From the IMG/VR virus record IMGVR_UViG_3300044816_000082, positions 26,881 through 90,880 of that record: DNA of 64,000 nucleotides; one strand, 5' to 3'. Position 1 is the stretch's first letter. Every line of letters starts with the position of its first letter. Below the pieces are notes generated by a model, which was not told where the DNA came from, searched no databases, and saw nothing but the letters and a program-made list of their open reading frames with translations. Both the position numbers and the translations under genes were made by a program. The DNA comes from a virus. Shown in pieces: positions 54,096 through 62,628 of this stretch.

Positions 54096-55295
54096 CTAGT
54101 TCCTAACGGGGTACCCGGTGGAGTAGGTGTAGGCGATCCCTTGGCCCTGACTGTCATCGGCGTAACCACCGGCGACTGCATTGGCCACCGCTGCTGCGTA
54201 GTTGCGCGGGTAGTCGCTCCCGTCGAAGTAGTGGTGCGCCTCGTACAGGAAGTTGCTGGCGCTGTCGGTGATCCAGGGGTTGCCGTTCACCGCTGCCCAG
54301 TTGTAGGCGCTGCCGTAGTCCCCGCCCCCGCCACCCGCAACCATGATCTTCTTCGTGTCGCTGTTGGCCCGGATGGCGGTCACTGCCGCCTGCGATGCTG
54401 CTTGCCAAGCGGCGACGGACGCGGACGCGGGCTCGTTCATGAGGTCGTAGGCCAGGACGCTCTGGTTGGTCTTCCAATGCGCGCTCAACCGGGACCACAG
54501 GTCAGCGAAGGCAGCGGTGGTCACCGTCCCGGTCCCGAGGGGTGTCGAGACACCCACCGATCCGTTGTCCAAGAAGTAGGTACCGAAGTTGTGGATGTCG
54601 GGGATGACCGCCAGTCCGGCGGCGCCGGCCGCTGCGATGGCCGCGTCGATCCTCGCCATCTCGGTCGTGTCCAGCGGCCCACCGAGGACCCGCTGCACCC
54701 GTTCCCAGCGCATCGGGAGCCGGATCAGGTCGACACCACGTGAGGCTAGGAAGTCGAAGCTGGCCCTTCGACCGTAACTCCACTGATGGGCGTAACGGTC
54801 GGTCGCGTCGTACGGGCCGTCCAGGCCGAAGGTCCAACCGGGTCGTTCGCGGACGTTGCTCGCCGGGTCTGTCACTCCTGCTGCGGCGTTCAACTTCAGC
54901 GCCAGCGGGTACTCGCCGCCGATGTAGTTCACGCCGGTCCGGATCCGTTTGGTCGGGGTGCTGAGGTGCTTCTCCAGTTGCGCTGCCTGCGCTGCTGCCT
55001 GCGCCAGCGGCGCAGCGGTCGTCGACCCGTTCGCTGCTACGTATGCCGGGAGCCCCGGTACCCATGCCGGGTCACCGAACGTGTCCCCCACCCCGAAGTA
55101 CGTCACCCACAGCCCAGCGGCATCGCACGCTGACAGGAACGATTCCCCGAGCAGGTTCCACTTGGCCGCGTCCGGACCGTTGGGCCAGCCTGCTTCCCCG
55201 ATGTAGCCACCTGTGATCCCGTGCGCCGACAGCCAAGAGGTGAACACTCCTAGCTGGCTCAGGGTCCTTACTCCAAGGGCGTCCATCTCAGGCAC
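54096..55295 (-). CDS. GH5-like glycosidase, apparently circularly permuted
   Basis: 399 aa on the minus strand from ATG 55295. In GH5 enzymes the acid/base Glu (NEP), then H-x-Y, then the nucleophile Glu (GExG) come in that order. Here YIGEAGWPN (Glu 34) is at the N-terminus with CDAAGLWVTYF behind it, an Ala-rich linker follows at about 88-112, then GVNYIGGEYPL, LIRLPMRWERV, DLMNEP (Glu 288) and YEAHHYFD (His 355), and the chain ends. The strands that should be last are first. Confidence 0.75.
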   Translation of the reverse strand: MPEMDALGVRTLSQLGVFTSWLSAHGITGGYIGEAGWPNGPDAAKWNLLGESFLSACDAAGLWVTYFGVGDTFGDPAWVPGLPAYVAANGSTTAAPLAQAAAQAAQLEKHLSTPTKRIRTGVNYIGGEYPLALKLNAAAGVTDPASNVRERPGWTFGLDGPYDATDRYAHQWSYGRRASFDFLASRGVDLIRLPMRWERVQRVLGGPLDTTEMARIDAAIAAAGAAGLAVIPDIHNFGTYFLDNGSVGVSTPLGTGTVTTAAFADLWSRLSAHWKTNQSVLAYDLMNEPASASVAAWQAASQAAVTAIRANSDTKKIMVAGGGGGDYGSAYNWAAVNGNPWITDSASNFLYEAHHYFDGSDYPRNYAAAVANAVAGGYADDSQGQGIAYTYSTGYPVRN

Positions 55296-55914
55296 CGTAG
55301 ACGGCGAGGAAGGTGGTTCCGCCGCTGATCAGCGCGGGGGTGGTGCCGTCTTCTGAGGACAGGTGCAGCAGCCAGGTGACGGTGGCACCGGGGGTCAGCC
55401 CGGACACATATTGTGAGGCTGTCTTGAACAGGCGTTTGGTCTGGTCGGTGACCGCCCAATAGGCACCCATCGATCCCAGTGCTGCTGTCCAGACGCTCAG
55501 CGCGCTGTTGACCCCGTCGGTGGTGCTGGCGATCATCGCCCCGACGTCCACCCGCACCCTGCCTGAGGTAGGGACCGCGAAGCTCACCTTGAGCAGGTTG
55601 GTGTCGAGCGGGGTGGGCGCTCCTGACGCGACGGAGTATCCCCCCGCCGGGTCCGGTTTCGACGCAGCAGCCAACATGCCAGTTGTGAGCGCCGCGAGAG
55701 CGGCTGCGAGCTCGGCAGCGTTGATGTAGTGCACGGGACTCGGGGCGCCACCCGGGGCGCCGGGGACTGCATACCCGATCCCGATGAGGTGCGCGGCGAC
55801 CGTGTCGAGGACGCTCACGACGTCCCCGGGGTTCACCGCCACCCCGGGCATCCCGAGCGACGCAGCCTGAGCTGCTGTGAGCGGGTTGCTGATCGTGACC
55901 GTCACATTCGCCAT
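55288..55914 (-). CDS. surface or fiber-type protein B, shares N-terminus with protein A
   Basis: 208 aa on the minus strand from ATG 55914. Residues 1-50 match protein A; then a distinct region with HYINAAELAAALAALTTGML and a beta-rich domain (RVRVDVGAMIASTTDGVNSA, GATVTWLLHLSSEDG) of receptor-binding type. Overlaps the glycosidase start by 8 nt, so the two are one operon. Confidence 0.65.
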   Translation of the reverse strand: MANVTVTISNPLTAAQAASLGMPGVAVNPGDVVSVLDTVAAHLIGIGYAVPGAPGGAPSPVHYINAAELAAALAALTTGMLAAASKPDPAGGYSVASGAPTPLDTNLLKVSFAVPTSGRVRVDVGAMIASTTDGVNSALSVWTAALGSMGAYWAVTDQTKRLFKTASQYVSGLTPGATVTWLLHLSSEDGTTPALISGGTTFLAVYGA

Positions 55915-55928
55915 GCCCGGGACGGTAG
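55815..55928 (-). repeat. 114-bp inverted repeat, right arm
   Basis: Reverse complement of 52706-52819 over its whole length by direct comparison. Confidence 0.9.
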
Positions 55929-55951
55929 AGCGCCTGGTCGCTCAACGTCGC
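55922..55951 (-). promoter_or_regulatory. set A promoter on the minus strand
   Basis: GCGAC at 55951-55947 and TACCGT at 55927-55922, 7 nt before the ATG at 55914. Spacing is again 19 nt although the spacer sequence differs from the left arm. Confidence 0.7.
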
Positions 55952-55975
55952 GGGGCAGTCAGAGCGGGCGCAGAC

Positions 55976-56005
55976 GCGACGTTACGCGTGCGGGATCTCT
56001 ACGGT
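55976..56005 (+). promoter_or_regulatory. set A promoter before the major capsid gene
   Basis: GCGAC 55976-55980 and TACGGT 56000-56005. A leader of about 70 nt with CGAGGAG precedes ATG 56079. Confidence 0.65.
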
Positions 56006-56078
56006 GCGCGTCAGGTCATCGTCGCGGACGGTGACGGGCACAACCTCAGACCGTGAAACAGCCCGCGAGGAGCAGACC

Positions 56079-57449
56079 ATGACCACCGAGACCGACGTAC
56101 GACCCTCCGAGGTCAAGAGCCGCCTCCGCGAGCTCAACACTGCCCTCGCTGAGGAACGTAAGACGATCGATGCCGTGACGGCCGCGTTCAAGGTCGAGGG
56201 CAAGAACGTCGAGGTCACGACCGAGCAGCGCGACGACCTCCGCAAGGCCGTCGCGAATGGTGAGGAGCTCAAGAGCCTCATCAGCGACCTCGAGCGCGCC
56301 AACGGCATCGGGGACTTCCTCGACCAGGCCGCCGGGACCGGAACGGCCGGTGAGGACCAGGCCAGCCGGCAGAACGACGGCGGCGGCCGGCAGGCCGCGT
56401 GGGGCCGCAAGAGCCTCGGTGAGCTCGTCACCGACTCCGACATCCGCGCCCGCCTCGCGGACGGCGCCACGAGCGCCACGCTGGAGGTCAAGGGCCGCAA
56501 CATCGGGATGATGGGCTACGCCTTCGGTGGTGGCCTTGAGCAGAAGGACGTCTACACCGCGGCCGGTGGCAGCTTCACCATCCCGGCCTTCGGCAGCCAG
56601 CAGAACGACGGCCTGATCATCCCGGCCTATCGCACCCTGCGGATCCGCGACCTGTTCCCCGTCGCCGGTACCACCGCGAACCTCATCGAGTACGTCCGCC
56701 GGACCGGGTACGTGAACAACGCCCGGACCGTCGCGGAACGGACCGCCGCGGACGGCAGCGCCGCGACGGGCGGCGGCACCGACGTGTTCGGGCTCAAGCC
56801 CCCGAGCAACCTGACGTTCACTGCGCAGCAGGCGCCCGTCAGGGTCATCGCTCACACCATCGACGTGAGCAAGACCGTCCTCGACGACGAGCCCCGGCTG
56901 CAGGACACGATCAACGGCGAGATGCTCTACGGACTCCGCCTCACCGAGGACGCTGAGATCCTGTTCGGTGACGGGACCGGCAGCCACCTCACGGGGATCC
57001 TGAACACCGCCGGGATCCAGGCGTACGCGCAGAGCAGCGGTCCCTCGACCGACTACAAGAGCGACGCTGTCCGGCGGGCACTGACCCGCATCATGCTCGC
57101 CTACTACGACGCCACCGGCCTCGTCCTCCACCCCTTCGACTGGGAGGACACCGAGCTCGAGAAGGACAGCCAGAACCGCTACATCCTCACGCAGAACGTT
57201 GCCGTGGGGGCGCAGAAGCAGCTCTGGACCGTCCCCGTCGTCGCGACCCCCGCGATGACGCAGGGCACCTTCCTCGCGGGTGCCTTCGGCCTCGGCGCCA
57301 AGCTCTACGACCGCGAGAGCGCCACGATCGCCGTCAGCACCGAGACCCGCGACCTGTTCGACCGCAACGCCGTCGCGATCCGCGCGGAGGAAAGGGTGGC
57401 CTTGGAGGTTGGTCGCCCAGAAGCCTTCGTCAGGGGCGCTTTCAGCTAG
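56079..57449 (+). CDS. HK97-fold major capsid protein
   Basis: 456 aa from ATG 56079. Residues about 1-110 are a charged helical delta/scaffold domain (RLRELNTALAEERKTIDAVT, LISDLERANGIGDFLDQAA), expected to be cut by the prohead protease. The rest matches HK97-type capsid proteins: YRTLRIRDLFPVAGTTAN, NLTFTAQQAPVRVIAHTI, LFGDGTGSHLTGILNTAGI, HPFDWEDTELEKDSQNRY and a final GRPEAFVRGAF. Followed by a strong hairpin. Confidence 0.9.
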   Translation: MTTETDVRPSEVKSRLRELNTALAEERKTIDAVTAAFKVEGKNVEVTTEQRDDLRKAVANGEELKSLISDLERANGIGDFLDQAAGTGTAGEDQASRQNDGGGRQAAWGRKSLGELVTDSDIRARLADGATSATLEVKGRNIGMMGYAFGGGLEQKDVYTAAGGSFTIPAFGSQQNDGLIIPAYRTLRIRDLFPVAGTTANLIEYVRRTGYVNNARTVAERTAADGSAATGGGTDVFGLKPPSNLTFTAQQAPVRVIAHTIDVSKTVLDDEPRLQDTINGEMLYGLRLTEDAEILFGDGTGSHLTGILNTAGIQAYAQSSGPSTDYKSDAVRRALTRIMLAYYDATGLVLHPFDWEDTELEKDSQNRYILTQNVAVGAQKQLWTVPVVATPAMTQGTFLAGAFGLGAKLYDRESATIAVSTETRDLFDRNAVAIRAEERVALEVGRPEAFVRGAFS

Positions 57450-57473
57450 GCGGCACCCATCTCAGGCTAGTCA

Positions 57474-57504
57474 GAAGCCCCGCACTTTTTGTGTGGGGCT
57501 TCTG
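57474..57504. terminator. 13-bp hairpin terminator after the capsid gene
   Basis: AGAAGCCCCGCAC and GTGTGGGGCTTCT pair over 13 bp (one G-T) around TTTTT. No T-run after the stem on the + strand, but the structure is strong and sits 25 nt after the stop. Confidence 0.75.
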
Positions 57505-57580
57505 CTATTGTCGGTGCGAAAGGTGCCCCCGACAGCGAGTCGGATCGCTTCGGGGGCGTGGACGACCGGAAGGGGTCGAC

Positions 57581-58378
57581 GTGTCGGATCGTATGTGCTC
57601 GGTGGACGAGTGTGATCGCAGGGCCGTGACGCGCGGTTGGTGCCCCGGGCATTACGCGCGGTGGAAGGCAACGAACGAGACGCCGTCGGGGCCGTTGCGG
57701 GTGATGGGCGCTCGGGTACAGAAGGTGTGCGAGGGCTGTGACATCAAGTTCGAGGTGATGCCCAACAGGTCTGGGCAGCGGTTCCATTCGGCCGCTTGTG
57801 CTCGAGCCTCGGGGTTGAAGCCCCGAACTGGTGAGGAGCGTCCTTGCGCGGCGTGCACCAAGGCGGTGTACGTGCCCCTGTACCGGCTAGCTGGGGTCGA
57901 CGACGGGACGTTCTCGGTGTCGTGCTCGACCGCGTGTCAGGCCGTGGCTCAGACGCGGCGAGTGGAGTGGCGCTGCGCGGGCTGTGACATCACGGAGATG
58001 CGTCCTGCGTCGAAGGCGGCGCAGACGTATCACTCGCGGGAGTGCTGGCGGGCGCATCGTGATGAGGTGCGTCGCGGGAAGCGCCACAAGCGGTCGGATG
58101 GGTACGTGGAGCTGTGGCGTCCAGAGCACCCGGCGGCGCAGCCGTCGACGGGGTTCATCATGGAGCACCGAGTGGTGATGGAGGGCATGATCGGGCGGGT
58201 GCTGCGCTCCTCTGAGGAGGTGCATCACCGCAACGGGCAGCGCTCGGACAACCGCCCGGAGAACCTTGAGTTGTGGGTGGTGTCGCAACCCGCTGGGCAG
58301 CGGGTCGAGGATCGTGTTGCGTGGCATCGTGCGGAGCTCGCCCTGCTTGAGGATGCTGTAGCTCGCCTCTCGAGGTGA
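57581..58378 (+). CDS. free-standing HNH homing endonuclease
   Basis: 265 aa from GTG 57581 with GGAAGGGG upstream; the frame is open from 57491 but that part covers the terminator. CSVDECDRRAVTRGWCPGHY is a zinc motif usual at the start of phage HNH enzymes; more Cys pairs follow (CEGCDIKF, CAACTKAV, CAGCDITE). The catalytic region is HRVVMEGMIGRVL, EEVHHRNGQRSDNRPENLEL. Placed directly after the capsid gene, a common site for homing genes. Confidence 0.8.
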   Translation: MSDRMCSVDECDRRAVTRGWCPGHYARWKATNETPSGPLRVMGARVQKVCEGCDIKFEVMPNRSGQRFHSAACARASGLKPRTGEERPCAACTKAVYVPLYRLAGVDDGTFSVSCSTACQAVAQTRRVEWRCAGCDITEMRPASKAAQTYHSRECWRAHRDEVRRGKRHKRSDGYVELWRPEHPAAQPSTGFIMEHRVVMEGMIGRVLRSSEEVHHRNGQRSDNRPENLELWVVSQPAGQRVEDRVAWHRAELALLEDAVARLSR

Positions 58379-58668
58379 TCGCCGTCGCTGCCCACCTTCC
58401 CCGGGGCAGCGGCTGTCGCGGACGCGACCGTCACCTGCTAAGCGCTCTAGCGTTCCGGTGGTCACGCGGGTGGGGCTCATGGGTCGGGCGTTCCCGGTGA
58501 CGTCCCGGCTGTCCCCCCGTCGAGCTGCACGTCCGGTGCCTCGGCCCGGCGGGGGGCAGCTCGGGGCCCTGCGGGACGCAGACGGGACGCAAGGGGTCCG
58601 GGCGCCCTACGGTCTGGCTTGTCGTCGGGCACAGCGCCCGTGAGAGCGAGAAGCAACGGAGGGCCACC
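58379..58668. other. 290-nt intergenic region with two promoter candidates
   Basis: Holds GCGAC 58424-58428 with TAGCGT 58448-58453 (set A, 19-nt spacing) and GGGAC 58584-58588 with TACGGT 58608-58613 (near match, same spacing). No convincing ORF. CGGAGGG before GTG 58669 is the ribosome site. Confidence 0.6.
58424..58453 (+). promoter_or_regulatory. set A promoter (GCGAC-N19-TAGCGT)
   Basis: Lies after the HNH gene. It may have driven the gene at 58669 from the capsid intergenic region before the homing gene entered. Confidence 0.55.
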
Positions 58669-59115
58669 GTGTCCGAGGACAGCACCCCCAAGAAGACCAC
58701 CGGCAAGGGCGCCGCTTCGGCCCCGAAGCAGGCGCCGCTCGTCCCGCCGTCTGTGCCCCCGGGCGCGTTCGACGACGAGCCCCACGTCGACACGGCGTTC
58801 CGCACCAACGAGGAGCTCGAGAACGAGCGCCGCCTCGTCGCGCCGCCCGTCCCGCGTCCGGAGGAGGCGAGCCTCAAGACGGGCTTCGCGGATGACAGCG
58901 ACACCGCTGACCTCGAGGCGTTGCGGTCCGACGACGGGGACACCCTCGTGACGCTCCGCGAGAACGTCTACGAGGAGCTGCCGGTGCCCAACAGCACCCG
59001 CACTACGCACGTCCTCAAGTACGCCAAGGGGCAGGCCGTGCCCCGCAAGGTCCTCGACGCGCACAAGGGCCGGGCCACCGAGGACAAGCGCTCCTCGGCC
59101 ACCGAGTCCAAGTAA
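58669..59115 (+). CDS. hypothetical protein after the capsid gene
   Basis: 148 aa from GTG 58669. Low-complexity basic start (KKTTGKGAASAPKQAP), then acidic and soluble. LVTLRENVYEELPVPNST and HVLKYAKGQAVPRKVLDAH are the folded-looking parts. Position suggests a head-associated or connector protein. Confidence 0.6.
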   Translation: MSEDSTPKKTTGKGAASAPKQAPLVPPSVPPGAFDDEPHVDTAFRTNEELENERRLVAPPVPRPEEASLKTGFADDSDTADLEALRSDDGDTLVTLRENVYEELPVPNSTRTTHVLKYAKGQAVPRKVLDAHKGRATEDKRSSATESK

Positions 59116-59148
59116 CCCGGCCTCGGCCGACCACGAGAGGACAGCTCC

Positions 59149-59415
59149 ATGGCTGAGGCCGCACCCCGCGACCCGTCGGTTCGGCTGACGCGTCGCTGCG
59201 ACTTCTGCGGGCAGATCGACGATCACCCGCACATCGTGCTGATGCAGGCCGACGGGACGGTGGAGTCGGGTCACCACGACTGCGCCGCGGACAGAGGCAG
59301 CGTCAAGGCCGCCGCGATCGTGGCAGCGGCCAAGGGCAAGCAGGGTGAAGCCCTGACCCGCTTCCTGACCAAGGGCGGCGCGGATCACCTCAGCACTGCC
59401 GTCGAGGAGGGCTAA
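59149..59415 (+). CDS. hypothetical protein with CxxC
   Basis: 88 aa from ATG 59149, GAGAGGA upstream. RCDFCGQIDDHPHIVLM and HHDCAADRG form a zinc-like site; the helical end is KQGEALTRFLTKGGADHL. Similar small proteins occur beside actinophage capsid genes. Confidence 0.6.
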   Translation: MAEAAPRDPSVRLTRRCDFCGQIDDHPHIVLMQADGTVESGHHDCAADRGSVKAAAIVAAAKGKQGEALTRFLTKGGADHLSTAVEEG

Positions 59416-59418
59416 GCC

Positions 59419-59817
59419 GTGGGTTCGATGGAGCAGAGCACGTCCAACAATGTTCTCGACGCCCTGATGGGGACGGCGGTGTTCGTCGCCACGGTCGCCC
59501 CCATCAGGTGCCGTCTGATGACGGCCAACGGCTCGGCCACGGCGGCCGGTACGGAGCTCGCGACGTCCGGTGGCTACACCGCCGGTACGGGTGCCCCGTC
59601 GGTCACGTTCGCGGCTGCTGCGGCGGGTGCGGCCGCGTCCAACTCGGCTGTGACGGTCACCAACATGCCCGCCACCACGATCGTCGGTGTCGAGCTGTGG
59701 GACAGCGCCGGGACCCCCGACCGCAAGTGGTGGGGGGCTCTGACGTCGAGCAAGACGACGAACGCCGGGGATACCTTCGCCGTCGCGGCGGGGGCGCTCG
59801 TGGCGAGCATGCCGTAG
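59419..59817 (+). CDS. tail-fiber-like or decoration protein
   Basis: 132 aa from GTG 59419. Ala/Thr/Gly-rich beta structure (CRLMTANGSATAAGTELATS, MPATTIVGVELWDSAG, DRKWWGALTSSKTTNAGDTF) as seen in short fiber or decoration proteins. Directly followed by the SGNH protein. Confidence 0.6.
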   Translation: MGSMEQSTSNNVLDALMGTAVFVATVAPIRCRLMTANGSATAAGTELATSGGYTAGTGAPSVTFAAAAAGAAASNSAVTVTNMPATTIVGVELWDSAGTPDRKWWGALTSSKTTNAGDTFAVAAGALVASMP

Positions 59818-59820
59818 CTC

Positions 59821-61977
59821 ATGGCGACGGACCTTTTCGCCAACGCGGCGCAGACGACTCTCACGGCGCAGGCCGCTGTGGGGGACGTGACGTTCACGGT
59901 CGCCTCCTCAGCGGCCTTCCCCTTCCCCACCGCGGGCCAGTACCGGGCCGTGGCGACCCCTCCGGGGCAGGGGGTGACCTCGGAGTTCGTACTCGTGACC
60001 GCAGCGCCCTCCGGGACGTCTGTGACCGTCACGAGGGCACAGGAGGGCAGCACAGCGCAGACGCTGCCGATCGGCACGACGCTGTCGCACGTGCTGACGG
60101 CCGGGTGGGCTGCGTCGCTGCTCAAGAAATCGGATGGTGATGCCTCGTACACATCGGTTGCTCCTGGCTCCGGGCTGACCCCGGCAGTCGTTCGGACCAA
60201 CCCGGCCAGTCCCCAGGCCGTCCCGCTCCGCAGGGTGATGGTTAAGGTCGCAGCGATCAACGCGGGCACCCCGTCACGGGTGAAGGTCTGCACCTTCGGT
60301 GACTCCTACGGGCAGAAGGTCTACGGCCAGATCGCGCCGTTGCTGGCCCGGATGTTCGGTGGCACTGCGGGCAGCATCAACACGGGCGTGTCGGGGACCG
60401 GCGCTCTCGCGATCTCCAACACGACCGGCGCGGTCACCGACAACCTCGCGGACTTCGACGCCTCCGTGACCGGCCAGACCACCACCTACACCACGGGTGG
60501 GAACCGCACCTACGCATCGGCGGCGCAGGTCACCGACACGCTGAAGGTCTACTACGTCATCGAGGACCCCGCGAACAACAAGGGTGGCGGGACGTTCAAG
60601 CTTCAGGTCAACGGCGTGGACGCGGCTGGCTTCACGAACGTCAGTGCGGCAGGTGCCGGTGGCTCCAACCCGACCCTGGGAATCGCCACTGTCACGCCCA
60701 CTCGCGCGAGCAACACCCTGACGATCGTGAACCTGACCGGCAAAGTCCGGGTCTTGCACGTCGGGATGGAAGACAGCCTCTCGTCGGGCCTGATGAGCAT
60801 CAACGTCGGCGTCGGTGGGCTCTGCCTGGACGACGCGATGCAGAACGCCAATGCTCGGGCGATCTTCTCGGCGTTCCTCGCGGACCAGAGCCCCGACCTG
60901 ATGACCTTCGAGATGAAGGAGGCATCGGTCTACAGCGGTGTGAGCAGCGGCAGCACGCTCAACTCGGGCCTGACCTACCAGCAGCGCCTGACGACGTTCT
61001 TCGCCGCTACCACCGCTGGCGCACCCCTCATGGACATCATCGCGATCGGTACCCCCGCTGTGAGCGAGAACGGCAGCGGCAACCAGGCCGACATCCTCGT
61101 CCAGAACACGCAACTCCTCGCCGCAACCCAGGCAGCAGGACAGATCTTCTACGACACATACGCCCTCTTCAAGGCGAGCATGACCAGCACCCCGGCGCAG
61201 GACTGGGCCGTGATCGTCGCGGAGGGGTGGCAGGGCGATGGCACCCACATCGCCGCCGCCGCCGATCAACTTCGCGGCATGGCCCTCATGCGGGACCTTG
61301 GGCTACTGACCCTCTACGGGCGACGATTCCCGCTCGACCTGAACGCTGCGAAGGCGCAGACCGATCAGGTCATCTTCAACGCTCTCGGCGCTGCCACACC
61401 CGAAGGTGTGTTCAAGAGCGACACGCTCAGCAACGATGTCTACTTCCTCGGCAAGCGATATCTGCGGGGTTACGAGCCGACCCAGGCCACGGAGTACTGG
61501 CGGCTCGCGACCGACAACGGTCGGCTGTCCTACGTTCCGACCTACTGCGGATTCGGCGCGGGGAAGGCGAAGATCGTCGGTCTCGGTGCACGGGTCCTCG
61601 GAGTCGTCGGTGGCGACAACGACAACAACTACGGTGACGTGCAGGCCCGATCCCTGGCGGCACTCGTCCAGACTCTCAACGGTGTCTCTGGGGCCGTCAG
61701 CATCGACCTGAACAACGGTGCGCTGATCGTCCTCAACCTGACCGGCAACATCACGTCCCTGGCGTTCACCAACGCAGGGACGACAGGGCAGGAAGTCACG
61801 CTGCACTTCGTGCAGGACGCCACAGGGGGGCGCACCCTTGCGGGCGTGTCCGGGTCGGTGAAGCCCGCCACGACAGGCTTGACCCTCGCTGCGGCCGCGA
61901 CGAAGCGGGACGTCGTGAAGTTCCAGCAGATCGGTGGCTCGTTCTACCAGATCACACCGCTCGTCACCCAGGCTTAA
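59821..61977 (+). CDS. SGNH-hydrolase fiber-type protein
   Basis: 718 aa from ATG 59821. Residues 1-105 are a fiber adaptor (FANAAQTTLTAQAAVGDVTF, TVTRAQEGSTAQTLP). About 150-490 is an SGNH/GDSL hydrolase: VCTFGDSYGQ with Ser 162, and GDGTHIAAAADQL with the Asp-x-x-His pair near 476-480. The C-terminal 90 residues (IDLNNGALIVLNLTGNITSL, QIGGSFYQITPLV) are a beta domain typical of phage fiber tips. Probably deacetylates or binds a surface glycan. Confidence 0.75.
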   Translation: MATDLFANAAQTTLTAQAAVGDVTFTVASSAAFPFPTAGQYRAVATPPGQGVTSEFVLVTAAPSGTSVTVTRAQEGSTAQTLPIGTTLSHVLTAGWAASLLKKSDGDASYTSVAPGSGLTPAVVRTNPASPQAVPLRRVMVKVAAINAGTPSRVKVCTFGDSYGQKVYGQIAPLLARMFGGTAGSINTGVSGTGALAISNTTGAVTDNLADFDASVTGQTTTYTTGGNRTYASAAQVTDTLKVYYVIEDPANNKGGGTFKLQVNGVDAAGFTNVSAAGAGGSNPTLGIATVTPTRASNTLTIVNLTGKVRVLHVGMEDSLSSGLMSINVGVGGLCLDDAMQNANARAIFSAFLADQSPDLMTFEMKEASVYSGVSSGSTLNSGLTYQQRLTTFFAATTAGAPLMDIIAIGTPAVSENGSGNQADILVQNTQLLAATQAAGQIFYDTYALFKASMTSTPAQDWAVIVAEGWQGDGTHIAAAADQLRGMALMRDLGLLTLYGRRFPLDLNAAKAQTDQVIFNALGAATPEGVFKSDTLSNDVYFLGKRYLRGYEPTQATEYWRLATDNGRLSYVPTYCGFGAGKAKIVGLGARVLGVVGGDNDNNYGDVQARSLAALVQTLNGVSGAVSIDLNNGALIVLNLTGNITSLAFTNAGTTGQEVTLHFVQDATGGRTLAGVSGSVKPATTGLTLAAAATKRDVVKFQQIGGSFYQITPLVTQA

Positions 61978-62048
61978 ACACTCGGTAAGCCCAGCCACAT
62001 TGCGAACCGTGAGACAGTGGTGAGCGCTTCCACGAAGGGGGGTCCCAG

Positions 62049-62147
62049 ATGTGTAACTGCTGTCCCGGCGGTCGGCGGATCGACTGCCTGTGCCCCTGTC
62101 ATGGGGCAGCGCGCGAAGCGTCAATCGAGAGCCCCGTCGCCCGGTGA
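62049..62147 (+). CDS. 32-residue Cys-rich peptide
   Basis: ATG 62049 with AAGGGGGG upstream; overlaps the next gene by GTGA. MCNCCPGGRRIDCLCPCHG is dense in Cys. Size makes it uncertain. Confidence 0.5.
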   Translation: MCNCCPGGRRIDCLCPCHGAAREASIESPVAR

Positions 62148-62449
62148 CCACCACCGTGGACTTCGACCTGTGCCACTCGAACTACGGCAACGGCGACACC
62201 CACACCAACCCGTCCTACTGCGGCAATGAGCCGTGGCGCTTCCGCGAGGCTCTCGACGCTGCTGACGGCGACCTTGACAAGCGCAGGCAGGCGTACCGGG
62301 AGAACACCCCAGCCACCTACTTCAAGTGCGCCTCGAAGGCCGACAACGTCATCTCGTTCCCCTGCACGGGGTCCAAGCACCTCGACCACAAGACCGTGAT
62401 CCGCTGCTCCTGTGCCTGCCACCACATCGCCATGAGGGGGAACCAATGA
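62144..62449 (+). CDS. hypothetical Cys/His protein
   Basis: 101 aa from GTG 62144. DFDLCHSNYGNGDTHTNPSY and a C-terminal CSCACHH. No family recognised. Confidence 0.6.
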   Translation: MTTTVDFDLCHSNYGNGDTHTNPSYCGNEPWRFREALDAADGDLDKRRQAYRENTPATYFKCASKADNVISFPCTGSKHLDHKTVIRCSCACHHIAMRGNQ

Positions 62450-62628
62450 CTGAGCCGACGCTAGGGGGACAGCTCGGTCTGCTGACCAAGGCGACCAGCT
62501 TGGACCTGCGCGCCCGCTGGCACTACCGGCAGCTCTGCCGTCACGAGCGGCTGATGAAGCGGCACGGCCACGCCATCCGCGAACTGCAGCCTGCGGCCGA
62601 CACCGTCAACCAGGCGCTCGGCACCTGA
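62446..62628 (+). CDS. 60-residue hypothetical protein
   Basis: From ATG 62446 (ATGA overlap). Basic and helical (RARWHYRQLCRHERLMKRHG). No family recognised. Confidence 0.55.
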   Translation: MTEPTLGGQLGLLTKATSLDLRARWHYRQLCRHERLMKRHGHAIRELQPAADTVNQALGT

